The notes beneath the pieces were generated by a model that saw only the letters and a program-made list of their open reading frames with translations, was not told the origin of the DNA and did not search any database. Positions 48,977 through 57,648 of a stretch of 64,000 nucleotides of DNA are shown piece by piece. Numbering within the stretch: position 1 is the first letter of the stretch; each line of letters begins with the position of its first letter. The position numbers were made by a program, and so were the translations under genes. The DNA is from PALSA-612 sp963776735 (GTDB lineage: Bacteria; Actinomycetota; Thermoleophilia; Gaiellales; Gaiellaceae): positions 620,001 to 684,000 of the forward strand of contig CAVZNV010000016.1 of NCBI GenBank assembly GCA_963776735.1, in the 5' to 3' direction.

Positions 48977-49711
48977 GTGACCGAGCCAGCCGAGCAGCGC
49001 ATCACCGTCTGCCTGCCGACCTACGACGAGCGCGAGAACCTGCGCCCGATGATCGCGGCGCTGCGGCGCGTCCTCCCTGAGAGCGCCCGGATCCTCGTCA
49101 TCGACGACGCCTCTCCGGACGGGACGGGCAAGCTCGCCGACACGATCGCGGAGACCGACCCCCGCGTCTCCGTGCTCCACCGCGAGCGCAAGGAAGGCCT
49201 CGGGCCCGCGTACCTCGCCGGGTTCGAGCACGCCCTCGCGGAAGGGGCGGAGCTGATCCTCGAGATCGACTGCGACTTCTCCCACGACCCGAACGACGTG
49301 CCTCGCCTGCTCGCCGCGGCAGAGGACGCCGACGTCGTGCTCGGCTCGCGGTACGTCGCCGGCGGCGAGGTTCGCGACTGGGGGCGCGGCCGCCGCCTCA
49401 TCTCGTCGGGCGGCTCCGCCTACGCACGGATCGTGCTCGGCACGCACGTACGTGACCTCACGGGCGGCTTCAAGTGCTACCGCCGCGAGGTGCTGGAGAC
49501 GATCCCGCTCGACCGCATCTCGTCGAAGGGCTACGCGTTCCAGATCGAGACGACGTACCGCGCCGAGCGGGCCGGGTTCCGGATCGTCGAGGTGCCGATC
49601 ACGTTCGCCGACCGGGAGGTCGGCCACTCGAAGATGAGCCGTGCGATCGTGGCCGAGGCGATCTGGCGGGTTCCGTCGCTCCGCTTGCGCGCGCTGTTCG
49701 GGCGGCTCTAG
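48977..49711 (+). CDS. Polyprenol-phosphate mannose synthase-like glycosyltransferase
   Basis: A 244-residue GT2 enzyme of the DPM1 type. It has ITVCLPTYDERENLRPMI, VIDDASPDGTGKLAD, the metal site in EIDCDFSHDPNDVP, GSRYVAGGEVRDWG, and DLTGGFKCYRREVL. It transfers mannose (or another sugar) from a nucleotide donor to a polyprenyl phosphate at the inner membrane face. It lacks membrane helices. The start is GTG 48977; ATG 48965 is a longer alternative. Confidence 0.9.
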   Translation: MTEPAEQRITVCLPTYDERENLRPMIAALRRVLPESARILVIDDASPDGTGKLADTIAETDPRVSVLHRERKEGLGPAYLAGFEHALAEGAELILEIDCDFSHDPNDVPRLLAAAEDADVVLGSRYVAGGEVRDWGRGRRLISSGGSAYARIVLGTHVRDLTGGFKCYRREVLETIPLDRISSKGYAFQIETTYRAERAGFRIVEVPITFADREVGHSKMSRAIVAEAIWRVPSLRLRALFGRL

Positions 49712-49720
49712 CCCTCGGGG

Positions 49721-49726
49721 TACGAT
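49721..49726 (+). promoter_or_regulatory. Leaderless -10 element of trxA
   Basis: TACGAT ends 6 bases before the GTG at 49733. Confidence 0.55.
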
Positions 49727-49732
49727 CAACCC

Positions 49733-50047
49733 GTGAAAGAGATCACCGACGCGACGTTCGAGGCGGACGTTCTCGAAGCCCAGGGGCCGGTCGTCGTCGA
49801 CTTCTGGGCTCCGTGGTGCGGCCCGTGCCGGGCGATCGCGCCGATCCTCGAGCAGTTCGCCGAGGAGCAGCCCTCGATCGAGTTCACCAAGGTGAACATC
49901 GACGACAACCCGAGCTTCGCCTCGCGGTACGGCGTCCTCTCGATCCCGACCGTGATCCTGTTCGAGCACGGCGAGCCGCAGGAGACGGTGATCGGCGCCC
50001 GCCCGCGCGGCTACTTCGAGAACGCGTTCTCGCGCTGGCTCAGCTGA
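49733..50047 (+). CDS. trxA: Thioredoxin
   Basis: A 104-residue thioredoxin with the redox motif in FWAPWCGPCRAIAP and the cis-Pro in YGVLSIPTVILF. It reduces cytosolic disulphides. The GTG start has the standard -10 spacing. The last 37 bases overlap the convergent permease gene. It is a monocistronic gene. Confidence 0.95.
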   Translation: MKEITDATFEADVLEAQGPVVVDFWAPWCGPCRAIAPILEQFAEEQPSIEFTKVNIDDNPSFASRYGVLSIPTVILFEHGEPQETVIGARPRGYFENAFSRWLS

Positions 50048-51000
50048 CCGCGCCGTAGTCGCGGGTCGAAGAGCACTGCTGCCAGGTCGGCGAGCAGGTT
50101 CGCGATCGCGACCGTCGCGGCGACGAAGAGGAGAACGCCGATCAGGACGGGCAGATCCGCGCGGGCTGCGGCCTGGGCCGTCGTCCGGCCGAGCCCGGGG
50201 ATCCCGAAGGCGATCTCGACGAACATCGACACCCCGATGAAGCCGAACGCGAGGCCGCCGACGTCGAGCACCAGAACGGACAGGATGGGCCGCACCGTCG
50301 ACGCCAGCACGTACGAGCGCATGATCGACCAGTCGGGAACGCCTCTGGCGCGGGCGGAACGGATGTCGTCGTCGCGCAGACGCGTGGTTGCGCTCGCGCG
50401 GATGAGCCGCACGTAGAACGCGCCGTAGATGAGCGCGAATGCCGTCCAGGGCAGGATCATGTGACGCGCCCAGACGACCGGCCCGCCGCAGTCAGGGTCG
50501 GGGGCGAGCGGTGCGCAGTAGCCGCCGGCCGGGAGCCAGCCGAGCTTGACGCCGAACAGCCACGACAGCAGGAGGCCGAGCCAGAGAGGCTGCACCGACA
50601 GCCCGACGAGCGCGAGTCCTCGTCCGGCCTTCGCACGACGCGATGAAGGCCTCAGCGCGCAGAGCAGTCCGAGCGGGACCGCGACCGCAAGCCAGATCAC
50701 GGCCCCGCCGAGGACGAGACCGATCGTTGCCGGAGCCGCGTTCATCAGCACCGTCCAGACGTCGTGGCCGTTGACGGTGGAGCGCCCGAGATCGCCGCGC
50801 ACGATGTGAGCGAGGAACGACCCGAACTCGTGCAGCACGCCGCCGTGGATTCCGAGCGGCGGCCCGACCGGAAACGGTGCCCGCCGTCGCGGCACCGGGT
50901 TCTGGTGCGGGACGAGGAAGAAGATCACGAACGTGAGCGTGGCCAGCCCGAAGAAGAGCAAGACCGCACACAGCACCCGCCTGACGATGTAGGCGCCCAC
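50011..51000 (-). CDS. OppB/DppB-type ABC transporter permease, orphan
   Basis: A 329-residue permease with a start typical of peptide-transporter permease 1 (YIVRRVLCAVLLFFGLATLTFVIFF, in parts), about six helices, and the EAA-like loop RSARARGVPDWSIMRSYVL. The usual second permease, ATPases and binding protein are not next to it. It may use components encoded elsewhere or be a leftover. It is convergent with trxA and upstream of nothing on its strand within 900 bases. Confidence 0.88.
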   Translation of the reverse strand: MGAYIVRRVLCAVLLFFGLATLTFVIFFLVPHQNPVPRRRAPFPVGPPLGIHGGVLHEFGSFLAHIVRGDLGRSTVNGHDVWTVLMNAAPATIGLVLGGAVIWLAVAVPLGLLCALRPSSRRAKAGRGLALVGLSVQPLWLGLLLSWLFGVKLGWLPAGGYCAPLAPDPDCGGPVVWARHMILPWTAFALIYGAFYVRLIRASATTRLRDDDIRSARARGVPDWSIMRSYVLASTVRPILSVLVLDVGGLAFGFIGVSMFVEIAFGIPGLGRTTAQAAARADLPVLIGVLLFVAATVAIANLLADLAAVLFDPRLRRGQLSQRENAFSK

Positions 51001-51041
51001 CGACGGGCAATACGCTGACCGAGCCGAGCCCGGTTGTCGAG

Positions 51042-51857
51042 TCAGCGGAAGTGCTCGTACGACGGCAGCTCGGCCGGGCGGCCGGCCAGCAGCAGCTCGA
51101 CGCCTTCGCCTTCCTCGCAGTGCCCGATCACGGCGAAGCCGGTCGGGTCCGCGACGGCGGCGAGCAGCTCGAAGTCCTCGCCGAAGCCGAGATCGTCGAC
51201 CGTCGCGCCGGGAGCGAGCGGGACGCGGTCGAGGTCGACGACGACGCGCACGCCCGACCGCTCTGCGATGTGGGCGGCGTCGCGCGCGAGCCCGTCCGAG
51301 ATGTCGAGCATCGCATGCGCCGTCTCCGCGAGTCGGCGGCCCTCCTCGATCCTGATCGGCGGACGGACGTAGCGACCTTCCCGGAAGGCGGCTCCGGCCC
51401 CGCCGAGCGGCCCGGTGACGACGAGCCGGTCGCCCGGGCGCGCTCCGCCTCGCCCCGGAACTCGTTCGGAGCGGCCGATCGCGGTCAGCGAGAGCACGAG
51501 CTGTGCTGCGGACGTCGTGTCGCCGCCGACCACCGGGACGCCGGCCTCGCCGATTCCCTCGTACAGCTCGAGCACGTCGCCGAGCTCCGTCTCGGCCGGC
51601 GCGGCGAGCGTGACGACCAGCGCCTCCGGGAGGGCGCCCGACGCCGCGAGGTCGTTGAGGTTGACGGCGGCGACTCGGAAGCCGAGATCACGCCAGGAAA
51701 GCGCTCCGAGCCGGAAGTGGACGCCTTCGACGAGGGCGTCCTGCGTGACGACGAGCCCGTCACCGAGGGCTGCCGCGTCGTGCTCGATGCCGCGCGCGAG
51801 ACCGCGGCGCTCGAGCTCGCGCAGCAGCCCCAGCTCGCCCACCTCGAACAGCTTCAC
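51042..51857 (-). CDS. thiL: Thiamine-monophosphate kinase
   Basis: A 271-residue enzyme that phosphorylates thiamine monophosphate to TPP. LFEVGELGLLREL, VVTQDALVEGVHF, RVAAVNLNDLAASGA, GGDTTSAAQLVLS and MLDISDGLARDAAHIA are ThiL signatures, including the Asp residues that bind Mg-ATP. It is slightly shorter than E. coli ThiL (325). The GTG overlaps the thiD stop (GTGA). Confidence 0.93.
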   Translation of the reverse strand: MKLFEVGELGLLRELERRGLARGIEHDAAALGDGLVVTQDALVEGVHFRLGALSWRDLGFRVAAVNLNDLAASGALPEALVVTLAAPAETELGDVLELYEGIGEAGVPVVGGDTTSAAQLVLSLTAIGRSERVPGRGGARPGDRLVVTGPLGGAGAAFREGRYVRPPIRIEEGRRLAETAHAMLDISDGLARDAAHIAERSGVRVVVDLDRVPLAPGATVDDLGFGEDFELLAAVADPTGFAVIGHCEEGEGVELLLAGRPAELPSYEHFR

Positions 51858-52627
51858 GCCCGCACCAGCCCGATCACGTCGACCGGCCCGTCGCCTGCAC
51901 CGACGTCCGCGAGCCCGCGCTCGACGGCGCCGGACGCGACCTCGGCGGCGACGCGTGCTGCGTGAACCGGCGCAAACCCCTTTGCGAGCAGGGCCGCAAG
52001 GGTCGCGGAGTGCGTGCAACCGGCGCCGTGCGTGGCGCCGCTGTCGTGACGCGGCACCTCGATCTGCAGGAGTTGCTCGCCGTCGAAGAACGTGTCGACG
52101 GCCTCACCGTGGCCGCCGGTGATCACGACCGCGTTCGGACCGAGCGCGTGCAAGCGGAGTGCGAGCGTCTCGCGTGAAGCCGGCCCGCCTGCAAGCGCCT
52201 CGGCCTCCATCAGGTTCGGCGTGATCACGGTCGCGAGCGGGAACAGGCGCTTGACCAGCGTCTCGACCGCGTCCTCGCGCAGAAGTCGTGCCCCCGAGCT
52301 GGCCACCATGACCGGATCGACGACGAGCGGCACCGGATGGGCGGCGAAGAAGTCGGCCACGGTCTCGACGATCGACGCCGAGAAGAGCATCCCCGTCTTG
52401 GCCGCGTCGACCCCGATGTCCGAAACGACCGCCTCGAGCTGGGCGAGCACGAACGCAGGCGGCAGCTCGTGGACGGCGGTCACTCCGGTCGTGTTCTGCG
52501 CGGTGAGCGCGACGATCGCGCTCGTGCCGTAGCAGCCGGCGGCCGCGAACGCCTTCAGGTCGGCCTGGATGCCGGCACCACCTCCGGAATCGGAGCCGGC
52601 GACAGTGAGGCAGCACGGAACGCTCAT
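51854..52627 (-). CDS. thiD: Hydroxymethylpyrimidine/phosphomethylpyrimidine kinase
   Basis: A 257-residue ribokinase-fold enzyme that makes HMP-pyrophosphate for thiamine. LTVAGSDSGGGAGIQADLKA, GMLFSASIVETVADF, DPVMVASSGARLL, ITPNLMEAEALAG and the anion hole GATHGAGCTHSATLAA are family motifs. ATG 52627 follows TAACGT by 7 bases. It is coupled to thiL. No TPP riboswitch is present before it, consistent with the leaderless start. Confidence 0.94.
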   Translation of the reverse strand: MSVPCCLTVAGSDSGGGAGIQADLKAFAAAGCYGTSAIVALTAQNTTGVTAVHELPPAFVLAQLEAVVSDIGVDAAKTGMLFSASIVETVADFFAAHPVPLVVDPVMVASSGARLLREDAVETLVKRLFPLATVITPNLMEAEALAGGPASRETLALRLHALGPNAVVITGGHGEAVDTFFDGEQLLQIEVPRHDSGATHGAGCTHSATLAALLAKGFAPVHAARVAAEVASGAVERGLADVGAGDGPVDVIGLVRA

Positions 52628-52634
52628 GCGGCGA

Positions 52635-52640
52635 ACGTTA
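52635..52640 (-). promoter_or_regulatory. Leaderless -10 element of thiD-thiL
   Basis: TAACGT on the minus strand ends 7 bases before the ATG at 52627. Confidence 0.55.
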
Positions 52641-52667
52641 CGCCGCGCCGCCGAGACCCACACAATT

Positions 52668-52703
52668 CGTTCCCCCCGGGGGCCTGCGGCCCCGTTCCCC
52701 CCG
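52668..52703. repeat. Hairpin flanked by 11-base direct repeats
   Basis: CGTTCCCCCCG occurs at 52668-52678 and 52693-52703. Between and overlapping them is the hairpin GGGGCC-TGC-GGCCCC (52679-52693). It lies upstream of thiD and of the divergent methyltransferase gene; it could be an operator or a terminator remnant. Confidence 0.4.
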
Positions 52704-52792
52704 CTTTTGAGGGTAGCGCGGAAACTGTGACGTGTCTGGCACAGATGTGCGCCGATTCTCGGGCGCCGGCTGGATTCGGGCAGAGCCGCGGC

Positions 52793-52798
52793 TACGAT
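52793..52798 (+). promoter_or_regulatory. Leaderless -10 element of the methyltransferase gene
   Basis: TACGAT ends 6 bases before the GTG at 52805. Confidence 0.55.
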
Positions 52799-52804
52799 CG
52801 ATTC

Positions 52805-53476
52805 GTGCCCACCGCGCTCTACGACGGCGTCGCCGGCTGGTACGACGAGAAGTTCGTGCCGGGACCCGACAGGCTCGATGTAGTCCGCCGACTCGTCGGA
52901 GCCCGGACAGGCACGGCTCTCGATCTCGGTTGCGGAACCGGCTTCTACTTGCCCGTGCTCCACGAGCTCGGCTGGGCGGTGACCGGGGTCGACCTCTCCG
53001 TCGACCAGCTCGAGTTCGCGCGCGGGCGCGCGGGCGACTTCGCCGAGCTCGTCCGGGCGGATGCAGCCGATCTGCCGTTTCCGGACGAGTCCTTCGACCT
53101 CGTCTTCTCGGCCTTCACGCACACGGACATCGACGCCTTCGCGGCTGCGGTCGTGGAGGGAGCCCGGGTGCTTCGCGCCGGCGGTCGCTTCGTCTACCTG
53201 GGACTGCACCCGTGCTTCGTCGGCCCTCACACGCGCTTCGCGTTCGGGCTCGGCGTCCCGACGCTGGCGCCCGGCTACCGCGAGACCCGCCGTTACACCG
53301 ACGCCCCGGGGCTCAACCCGGACGGCTTGCGGATCAAGGTGGGCGCTGTCCACCGGCCGCTCGGCGGCCTGCTCGACGCCTTCCTCGCGGCAGGCCTGCG
53401 GATCGACGCGTTCGAGGAGCCGATCGGAGCGGAACAGGAGTACCCGCACTGGCTGGCCCTGCGCGCCGGCCGGTGA
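52805..53476 (+). CDS. SAM-dependent methyltransferase
   Basis: A 223-residue class I methyltransferase. SAM motif I is ALDLGCGTGFYLPVL, motif II VTGVDLSVDQLEFARG, motif III ADAADLPFPDESFDLVF. The C-terminal half (FVYLGLHPCFVGPH, GLRIDAFEEPIG) is of the Methyltransf_11 type. The substrate is unknown. Its stop overlaps the start of the helicase gene (GTGA), so both are made together from one leaderless transcript. Confidence 0.9.
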   Translation: MPTALYDGVAGWYDEKFVPGPDRLDVVRRLVGARTGTALDLGCGTGFYLPVLHELGWAVTGVDLSVDQLEFARGRAGDFAELVRADAADLPFPDESFDLVFSAFTHTDIDAFAAAVVEGARVLRAGGRFVYLGLHPCFVGPHTRFAFGLGVPTLAPGYRETRRYTDAPGLNPDGLRIKVGAVHRPLGGLLDAFLAAGLRIDAFEEPIGAEQEYPHWLALRAGR

Positions 53477-55713
53477 GCGTCGGCGTCACGCTCTGGGACG
53501 ATCTGCTCACGGGAGAGGAGGTCGCCCACGTCTCGACCGAGCCCGCGCGTGAAGCCGTTTCCGACCCGCTCCCGGACGGACTCGACCCGCGTGTGGTCAG
53601 CGCACTCGCGGGGCAGGGCATCACGTCGCTCTACCGCCACCAGGCGGAGGCGTGGGAAGCGGCCGGTCGCGGCGAGCACCTGATCGTCACGACAGGCACG
53701 GCCAGCGGCAAGACGCTCGCGTTCAACCTGCCCGTCCTCGACGCGATCGCGCGCGACGCCAAGACGCGTGTGCTCTACCTGTACCCGACCAAGGCACTCG
53801 CGCAGGACCAGGCCCGGTCGCTCCGGGCGTTCGGAATCCCGAAGCTGCGCGCGGCGATCTACGACGGGGACACCGAGGCCGAGAAGCGGTGGCAGATCCG
53901 CAAGTGGGCGAACGCGATCCTGTCCAACCCGGACATGCTTCACGTCGGCGTGCTGCCCCACCACGACCGATGGGGCGATGTGCTCTCGAACCTGCGGTAC
54001 GTCGTCGTGGACGAGGCACACGTCTATCGCGGCGTCTTCGGCTCGCACGTGGCGAACGTGCTCCGCCGGCTGCGACGGCTGGCGCGTGCCTACGGCGCCG
54101 AGCCGCAGTTCCTGCTCGCCTCCGCGACGATCGCGAACCCCGGCGAGCTCGCGCGCTCCCTGCTGGGAGTCGACGCGACGGTCGTCTCCGGCGACGCAGC
54201 GCCGCGATCCGAGCGGACGGTCTGCCTGTGGAACCCGCCGGTGATCGACGAGGAGCTGTGGCTGCGCGCGAGTGCGCTCGGGGAGGGCGCGAAGCTGCTC
54301 GCCGAACTCGTCTCCCGCGGCCTGCGGACGCTGTGCTTCGCGAAGAGCCGGCGCGCGGCCGAGCTGATCCACCGCTTCGCGCTCGAGCGGCTCGGGCCGG
54401 CGTACGAGGGACGGCTGTCGCCCTACCGGGCCGGCTACACGCCTGCCCAGCGGCGCGACATCGAGCGCCGGCTCGTCGAAGGCGAGCTGCTCGGCGTCTC
54501 GGCCACCGACGCGCTCGAGCTCGGGATCGACGTCGGGCTGCTGGACGCGGTGGTGACGGTCGGCTTCCCCGGAACCGTCGCGAGCCTGCGCCAGCAGTGG
54601 GGGCGCGCCGGGCGGCGCGGTCACGGGCTGGCGATGCTCGTGGCGAGCGAGGACGCGCTCGATCAGTACTTCATGCGGGAACCCGAGACGCTGCTCGGGC
54701 GGCGCGTCGAAGCGGCGATTCTCGACCACGCAAATCCCAGGCTCCTCGACGGGCACGTGCTCGCGGCCGCGTTCGAAGGGCCGATCGACGAGGACGACCG
54801 CGCGACACTCGGGGACGCTGCACTCGACCGGGCCGCTGTCCTGCCGGAGCTGAGGAAGACGCGGGCCGGCTACGTCTGGGCGGGACGGGACTATCCCGCC
54901 GCCCGTGTCTCGCTCCGCTCGGCGAGCCTCGACCCCGTGCTGATCGTCGAGGCCGACTCTGGCTCGGTGCTGGGGACCCTCGAGCGGGAGCGCGCGTATT
55001 CGGCTGCGCACGAGGGAGCGGTGTATCTCCATCTGGGCGAGACCTACCTCGTGCGGACGCTCGACCTCGCGGCCGGCACGGCGCTCGTCGACCGGTTCAC
55101 GGGCGACTGGTACACGCAGGCGAAGAAGGAGACCACGACCGCGATCGAGGAGCCGCTGCGAGTCGAGCGGCGTCTCGGACTCGAGCTGTCGTTCGGCCGC
55201 GTGTCGGTGACGGAGCAGGTCATCGCCTTCCAGCGCAAGTCGACACGGGACGGGAAGGTGCTCGATCTCGTCGCGCTCGACCTGCCGCCGTCCACGTTCG
55301 AGACCGAGGCGATCTGGTTCCTGCCGGAGCCGTCGCAGCTGGACGGGCTGGACAAGATGCCGAAGCTGCTCGGAACGCTGCACGCTGCCGAGCATGCGCT
55401 GATCGCGCTGCTGCCGCTGTGGGCGATGTGCGACCGGTGGGACATCGGCGGGCTGTCGACGAACGTCCACCCGCAGACGCTGCGGCCGACGGTATTCGTC
55501 TACGACGGCCACCCGGGCGGCGTCGGGATCACCGAGCGGGGCTTCGCCGCCTTCGAGGGCTGGGCCGCCGACACGGCCCGGATGATCGACGGCTGCCCGT
55601 GCGAGCACGGCTGCCCCTCGTGCGTCCAGTCGCCGAAGTGCGGCAACCTCAACGACATGCTCGACAAGGCCGGCGCGCTCGAGCTGCTCAAGCGCATGCT
55701 CCGCGCCGGCTGA
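53473..55713 (+). CDS. DEAD/DEAH-box helicase with DUF1998 zinc domain (MrfA/Hrq1-like)
   Basis: A 746-residue superfamily 2 helicase. Walker A is in TTGTASGKTLAF, the DEAH box in VVVDEAHVYRGVFG, motif III in LLASATIANPGEL, and motif VI in QQWGRAGRRGHG. The C-terminal DUF1998 region ends in a Cys cluster (CPCEHGCPSCVQSPKCG). This architecture matches Bacillus MrfA (YprA), a 3'-5' helicase for mitomycin-type crosslink repair, and fungal Hrq1. The nuclease partner MrfB is not adjacent. The start is coupled to the methyltransferase gene. Confidence 0.92.
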   Translation: MSVGVTLWDDLLTGEEVAHVSTEPAREAVSDPLPDGLDPRVVSALAGQGITSLYRHQAEAWEAAGRGEHLIVTTGTASGKTLAFNLPVLDAIARDAKTRVLYLYPTKALAQDQARSLRAFGIPKLRAAIYDGDTEAEKRWQIRKWANAILSNPDMLHVGVLPHHDRWGDVLSNLRYVVVDEAHVYRGVFGSHVANVLRRLRRLARAYGAEPQFLLASATIANPGELARSLLGVDATVVSGDAAPRSERTVCLWNPPVIDEELWLRASALGEGAKLLAELVSRGLRTLCFAKSRRAAELIHRFALERLGPAYEGRLSPYRAGYTPAQRRDIERRLVEGELLGVSATDALELGIDVGLLDAVVTVGFPGTVASLRQQWGRAGRRGHGLAMLVASEDALDQYFMREPETLLGRRVEAAILDHANPRLLDGHVLAAAFEGPIDEDDRATLGDAALDRAAVLPELRKTRAGYVWAGRDYPAARVSLRSASLDPVLIVEADSGSVLGTLERERAYSAAHEGAVYLHLGETYLVRTLDLAAGTALVDRFTGDWYTQAKKETTTAIEEPLRVERRLGLELSFGRVSVTEQVIAFQRKSTRDGKVLDLVALDLPPSTFETEAIWFLPEPSQLDGLDKMPKLLGTLHAAEHALIALLPLWAMCDRWDIGGLSTNVHPQTLRPTVFVYDGHPGGVGITERGFAAFEGWAADTARMIDGCPCEHGCPSCVQSPKCGNLNDMLDKAGALELLKRMLRAG

Positions 55714-55763
55714 GCCAGGCTCTTTCCGTACACGCCCTTTCGGGCCGGCGCCGAGGCCGGCCT

Positions 55764-55879
55764 CCCCACCCGGGTGGGGAAGAAGAACCACCCGCCACCC
55801 GCGCGACGAGCGTACCGCTCCGAAACGCACGAGACGCGCGTCGAAGTGCAACAAAGGCACGACGATTCGTCCACAGCCG
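55764..55879. repeat. Intergenic dispersed repeat, copy 1
   Basis: It begins with the perfect palindrome CCCCACCC/GGGTGGGG (55764-55779). This is followed by AAGAAGAACCACCCGCCACC and GCGCGACGAGCGTACCGC, and it ends with TCGTCCACAGCCG (55867-55879). The same elements occur in the same order and spacing at 63642-63756. The middle 45 bases differ. The 199-base gap between helicase and NDH-2 genes holds nothing else. Confidence 0.7.
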
Positions 55880-55900
55880 TCCCTGAGGGACTACGGGTGG

Positions 55901-55906
55901 TAGAAC
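55901..55906 (+). promoter_or_regulatory. Leaderless -10-like element of the NDH-2 gene
   Basis: TAGAAC ends 6 bases before the ATG at 55913. It lacks the final T of the consensus. Confidence 0.4.
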
Positions 55907-55912
55907 GCGAAC

Positions 55913-57181
55913 ATGTCCGGACGGCAGGCTCGCGGCGACACGCTCATCCTCGGCGGCGGGTTCGCCGGAGCATGGGTCGCGCGCCTGCTCGGCAAGCGCG
56001 GCCACGAGTCGACGATCGTCAACCGCGAGAACTTCATGCTCTTCGCATCGCTCCTCCCGGAGGCCGCGTCCGGGTCGCTCGAGCCGCGGCACGTCGTCGT
56101 CCCGCTGCGGATGATGTGCCCCCGCTCCGACCTCGTCGTCGGCCGCGCCAAAGCGCTCGACGCCGCCAGCCGCACCGTCCGCGTCGAGACCGAAGAGGAG
56201 CTGCTCACGATCGGTTACGAACGTCTCGTCATCGCCTACGGCGCCGTGGCGCGCGCACTCCCGATTCCCGGCCTGAGGGAGAACGCACTCGGGTTCAAGA
56301 CGCTCGAGGACGCGATCCGGCTCCGCAACCACGTCCTCGGCCGCCTCGAGGCCGCCTCCGCAGCGACCGCGCCCGGCCACCGCGCCCGCGAGCTCACCTT
56401 CATCTTCGTCGGCGCGGGCTACGCGGGCGTGGAGGCGCTCGCCGAGCTGCACGAGCTCGTCCACGACGCGATGCGCTACTACCCCGAGCTCGCGGGCAAG
56501 GCGCAGCGCTGGATCCTCGTCGACGCGGCGCCGAAGATCCTCCCCGAGATCCCGACCGGGCTCGGGGACTACGCGGCGAAGCAGCTGCGCAAGCGCGGAA
56601 TCGACATCCGAGTCGGGACGACCCTCACGGAGCTCGAGCCGCTCGCGGCCACGCTCTCCGACGGCGAGCGCATCCCGACCGGCACGCTCGTCTGGACGGC
56701 CGGCGTCCGCGCCAGCCCCGCCGTCTCGGAGCTCGGGCTGCCGCTCGACGACCGCGGCCGGATCGTGGTTGACGAGCTGCTCCGCGTCCAGGAACACGAG
56801 AACGTCTATGCACTCGGCGACAACGCACGCGTGCCGAACCTCGCCACGCCCGACCATCCCGACCCGCCGACGTCGCAGCACGCGCTCCGCCAGGCCCGCC
56901 GCCTTGCGAAGAACCTCGCCGGCGACCCGAAGCCGTATCGATACCGCATGCTCGGCCAGGTCGCGACGCTCGGCCGCTACCGCGGCATCGCCGACGTGTT
57001 CGGGCTCAAGCTCCGCGGCTTCCCGGGCTGGTTCGTGACGCGGACGTACCACCTGTACCAGCTCCCGCTCCTGTCGCGGAAGCTGCGCGTCGTCATGGAC
57101 TGGACGGTCTCGCTCCTCTTCCGCCGCGACATCGCCGAGCTCGGCCAACTCGGGCACACGAGGCCCGTCGGCGATGAGTGA
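55913..57181 (+). CDS. Type II NADH dehydrogenase-like FAD oxidoreductase
   Basis: A 422-residue flavoprotein. The FAD motif is LILGGGFAGAWVARLL, the NADH motif is FIFVGAGYAGVEALAEL, and the second FAD segment is VYALGDNARVP. A C-terminal amphipathic region (LPLLSRKLRVVMDWTVSLLF) should anchor it to the membrane. It would pass electrons from NADH to quinone without proton pumping and so feed the caa3 oxidase branch. Its stop overlaps the start of the next gene by 8 bases. Confidence 0.92.
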   Translation: MSGRQARGDTLILGGGFAGAWVARLLGKRGHESTIVNRENFMLFASLLPEAASGSLEPRHVVVPLRMMCPRSDLVVGRAKALDAASRTVRVETEEELLTIGYERLVIAYGAVARALPIPGLRENALGFKTLEDAIRLRNHVLGRLEAASAATAPGHRARELTFIFVGAGYAGVEALAELHELVHDAMRYYPELAGKAQRWILVDAAPKILPEIPTGLGDYAAKQLRKRGIDIRVGTTLTELEPLAATLSDGERIPTGTLVWTAGVRASPAVSELGLPLDDRGRIVVDELLRVQEHENVYALGDNARVPNLATPDHPDPPTSQHALRQARRLAKNLAGDPKPYRYRMLGQVATLGRYRGIADVFGLKLRGFPGWFVTRTYHLYQLPLLSRKLRVVMDWTVSLLFRRDIAELGQLGHTRPVGDE

Positions 57182-57648
57182 CGAGCTCGCGCGTGCGTTC
57201 GACTTCATGGCCCGAGGAGACATTGCCGGTGACTCGTTCGTGCCCTCGCGGTTCGGCACGGCCGTCAGGTCGAGCCGGCTCCCCCTGCGCCAGGACTCCA
57301 ACTACCTGCTCGTCGGCGCGACCGACGCCTCCGCGGAGGAGCTCCGGGACGAGCTCACCCGGGTGCAGGCCCGTGTCCTGGTCGTCCGTGACGGGCGACG
57401 GCGTCGTCGCAGCCTACGCCGATCTCTACCTCGACGGCGACACCGGGCGGGTCGAGGACGTGCAGACGGTCGAGGAGCATCGCAACCGCGGCTTCGCGAG
57501 CGCGCTCGTCGTCGACGCGGTACGACGGGCACACGAGGCCGGCGCGAGCTTCGTCTTCCTCGTGGCGCACGAGGACGACTGGCCACGGGAGCTCTACGGG
57601 CGGCTCGGCTTCGAGACCGTAGGGCGGTACGTCAAGTTCTTCACCTGA
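57174..57648 (+). pseudogene. GNAT acetyltransferase gene with a frameshift
   Basis: From ATG 57174 the first frame encodes LARAFDFMARGDIAGDSFVP through RDELTRVQARVLVV. Near 57385-57400 coding sense shifts to the next frame, giving GDGVVAAYADLYLDGDTGRV and the acetyl-CoA motif VEEHRNRGFASALVVDAV, ending GRLGFETVGRYVKFFT. One extra base explains it. The restored protein would have about 157 residues. Whether this is a sequence error, decay, or programmed shifting is open. It overlaps the ndh stop and the convergent ligD end. Confidence 0.7.

Noticed and set aside
52628..52740. TPP riboswitch before thiD
   Set aside because: No CTGAGA or ACCTGATCTGG-like elements, and a -10 lies 7 bases before the start.
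53293..55860. 855-codon minus-strand frame
   Set aside because: Antisense shadow of the helicase gene.
57174..57648. Programmed +1 frameshift in the GNAT gene
   Set aside because: No slippery sequence, internal ribosome-binding site or downstream structure is evident; error or decay is simpler.
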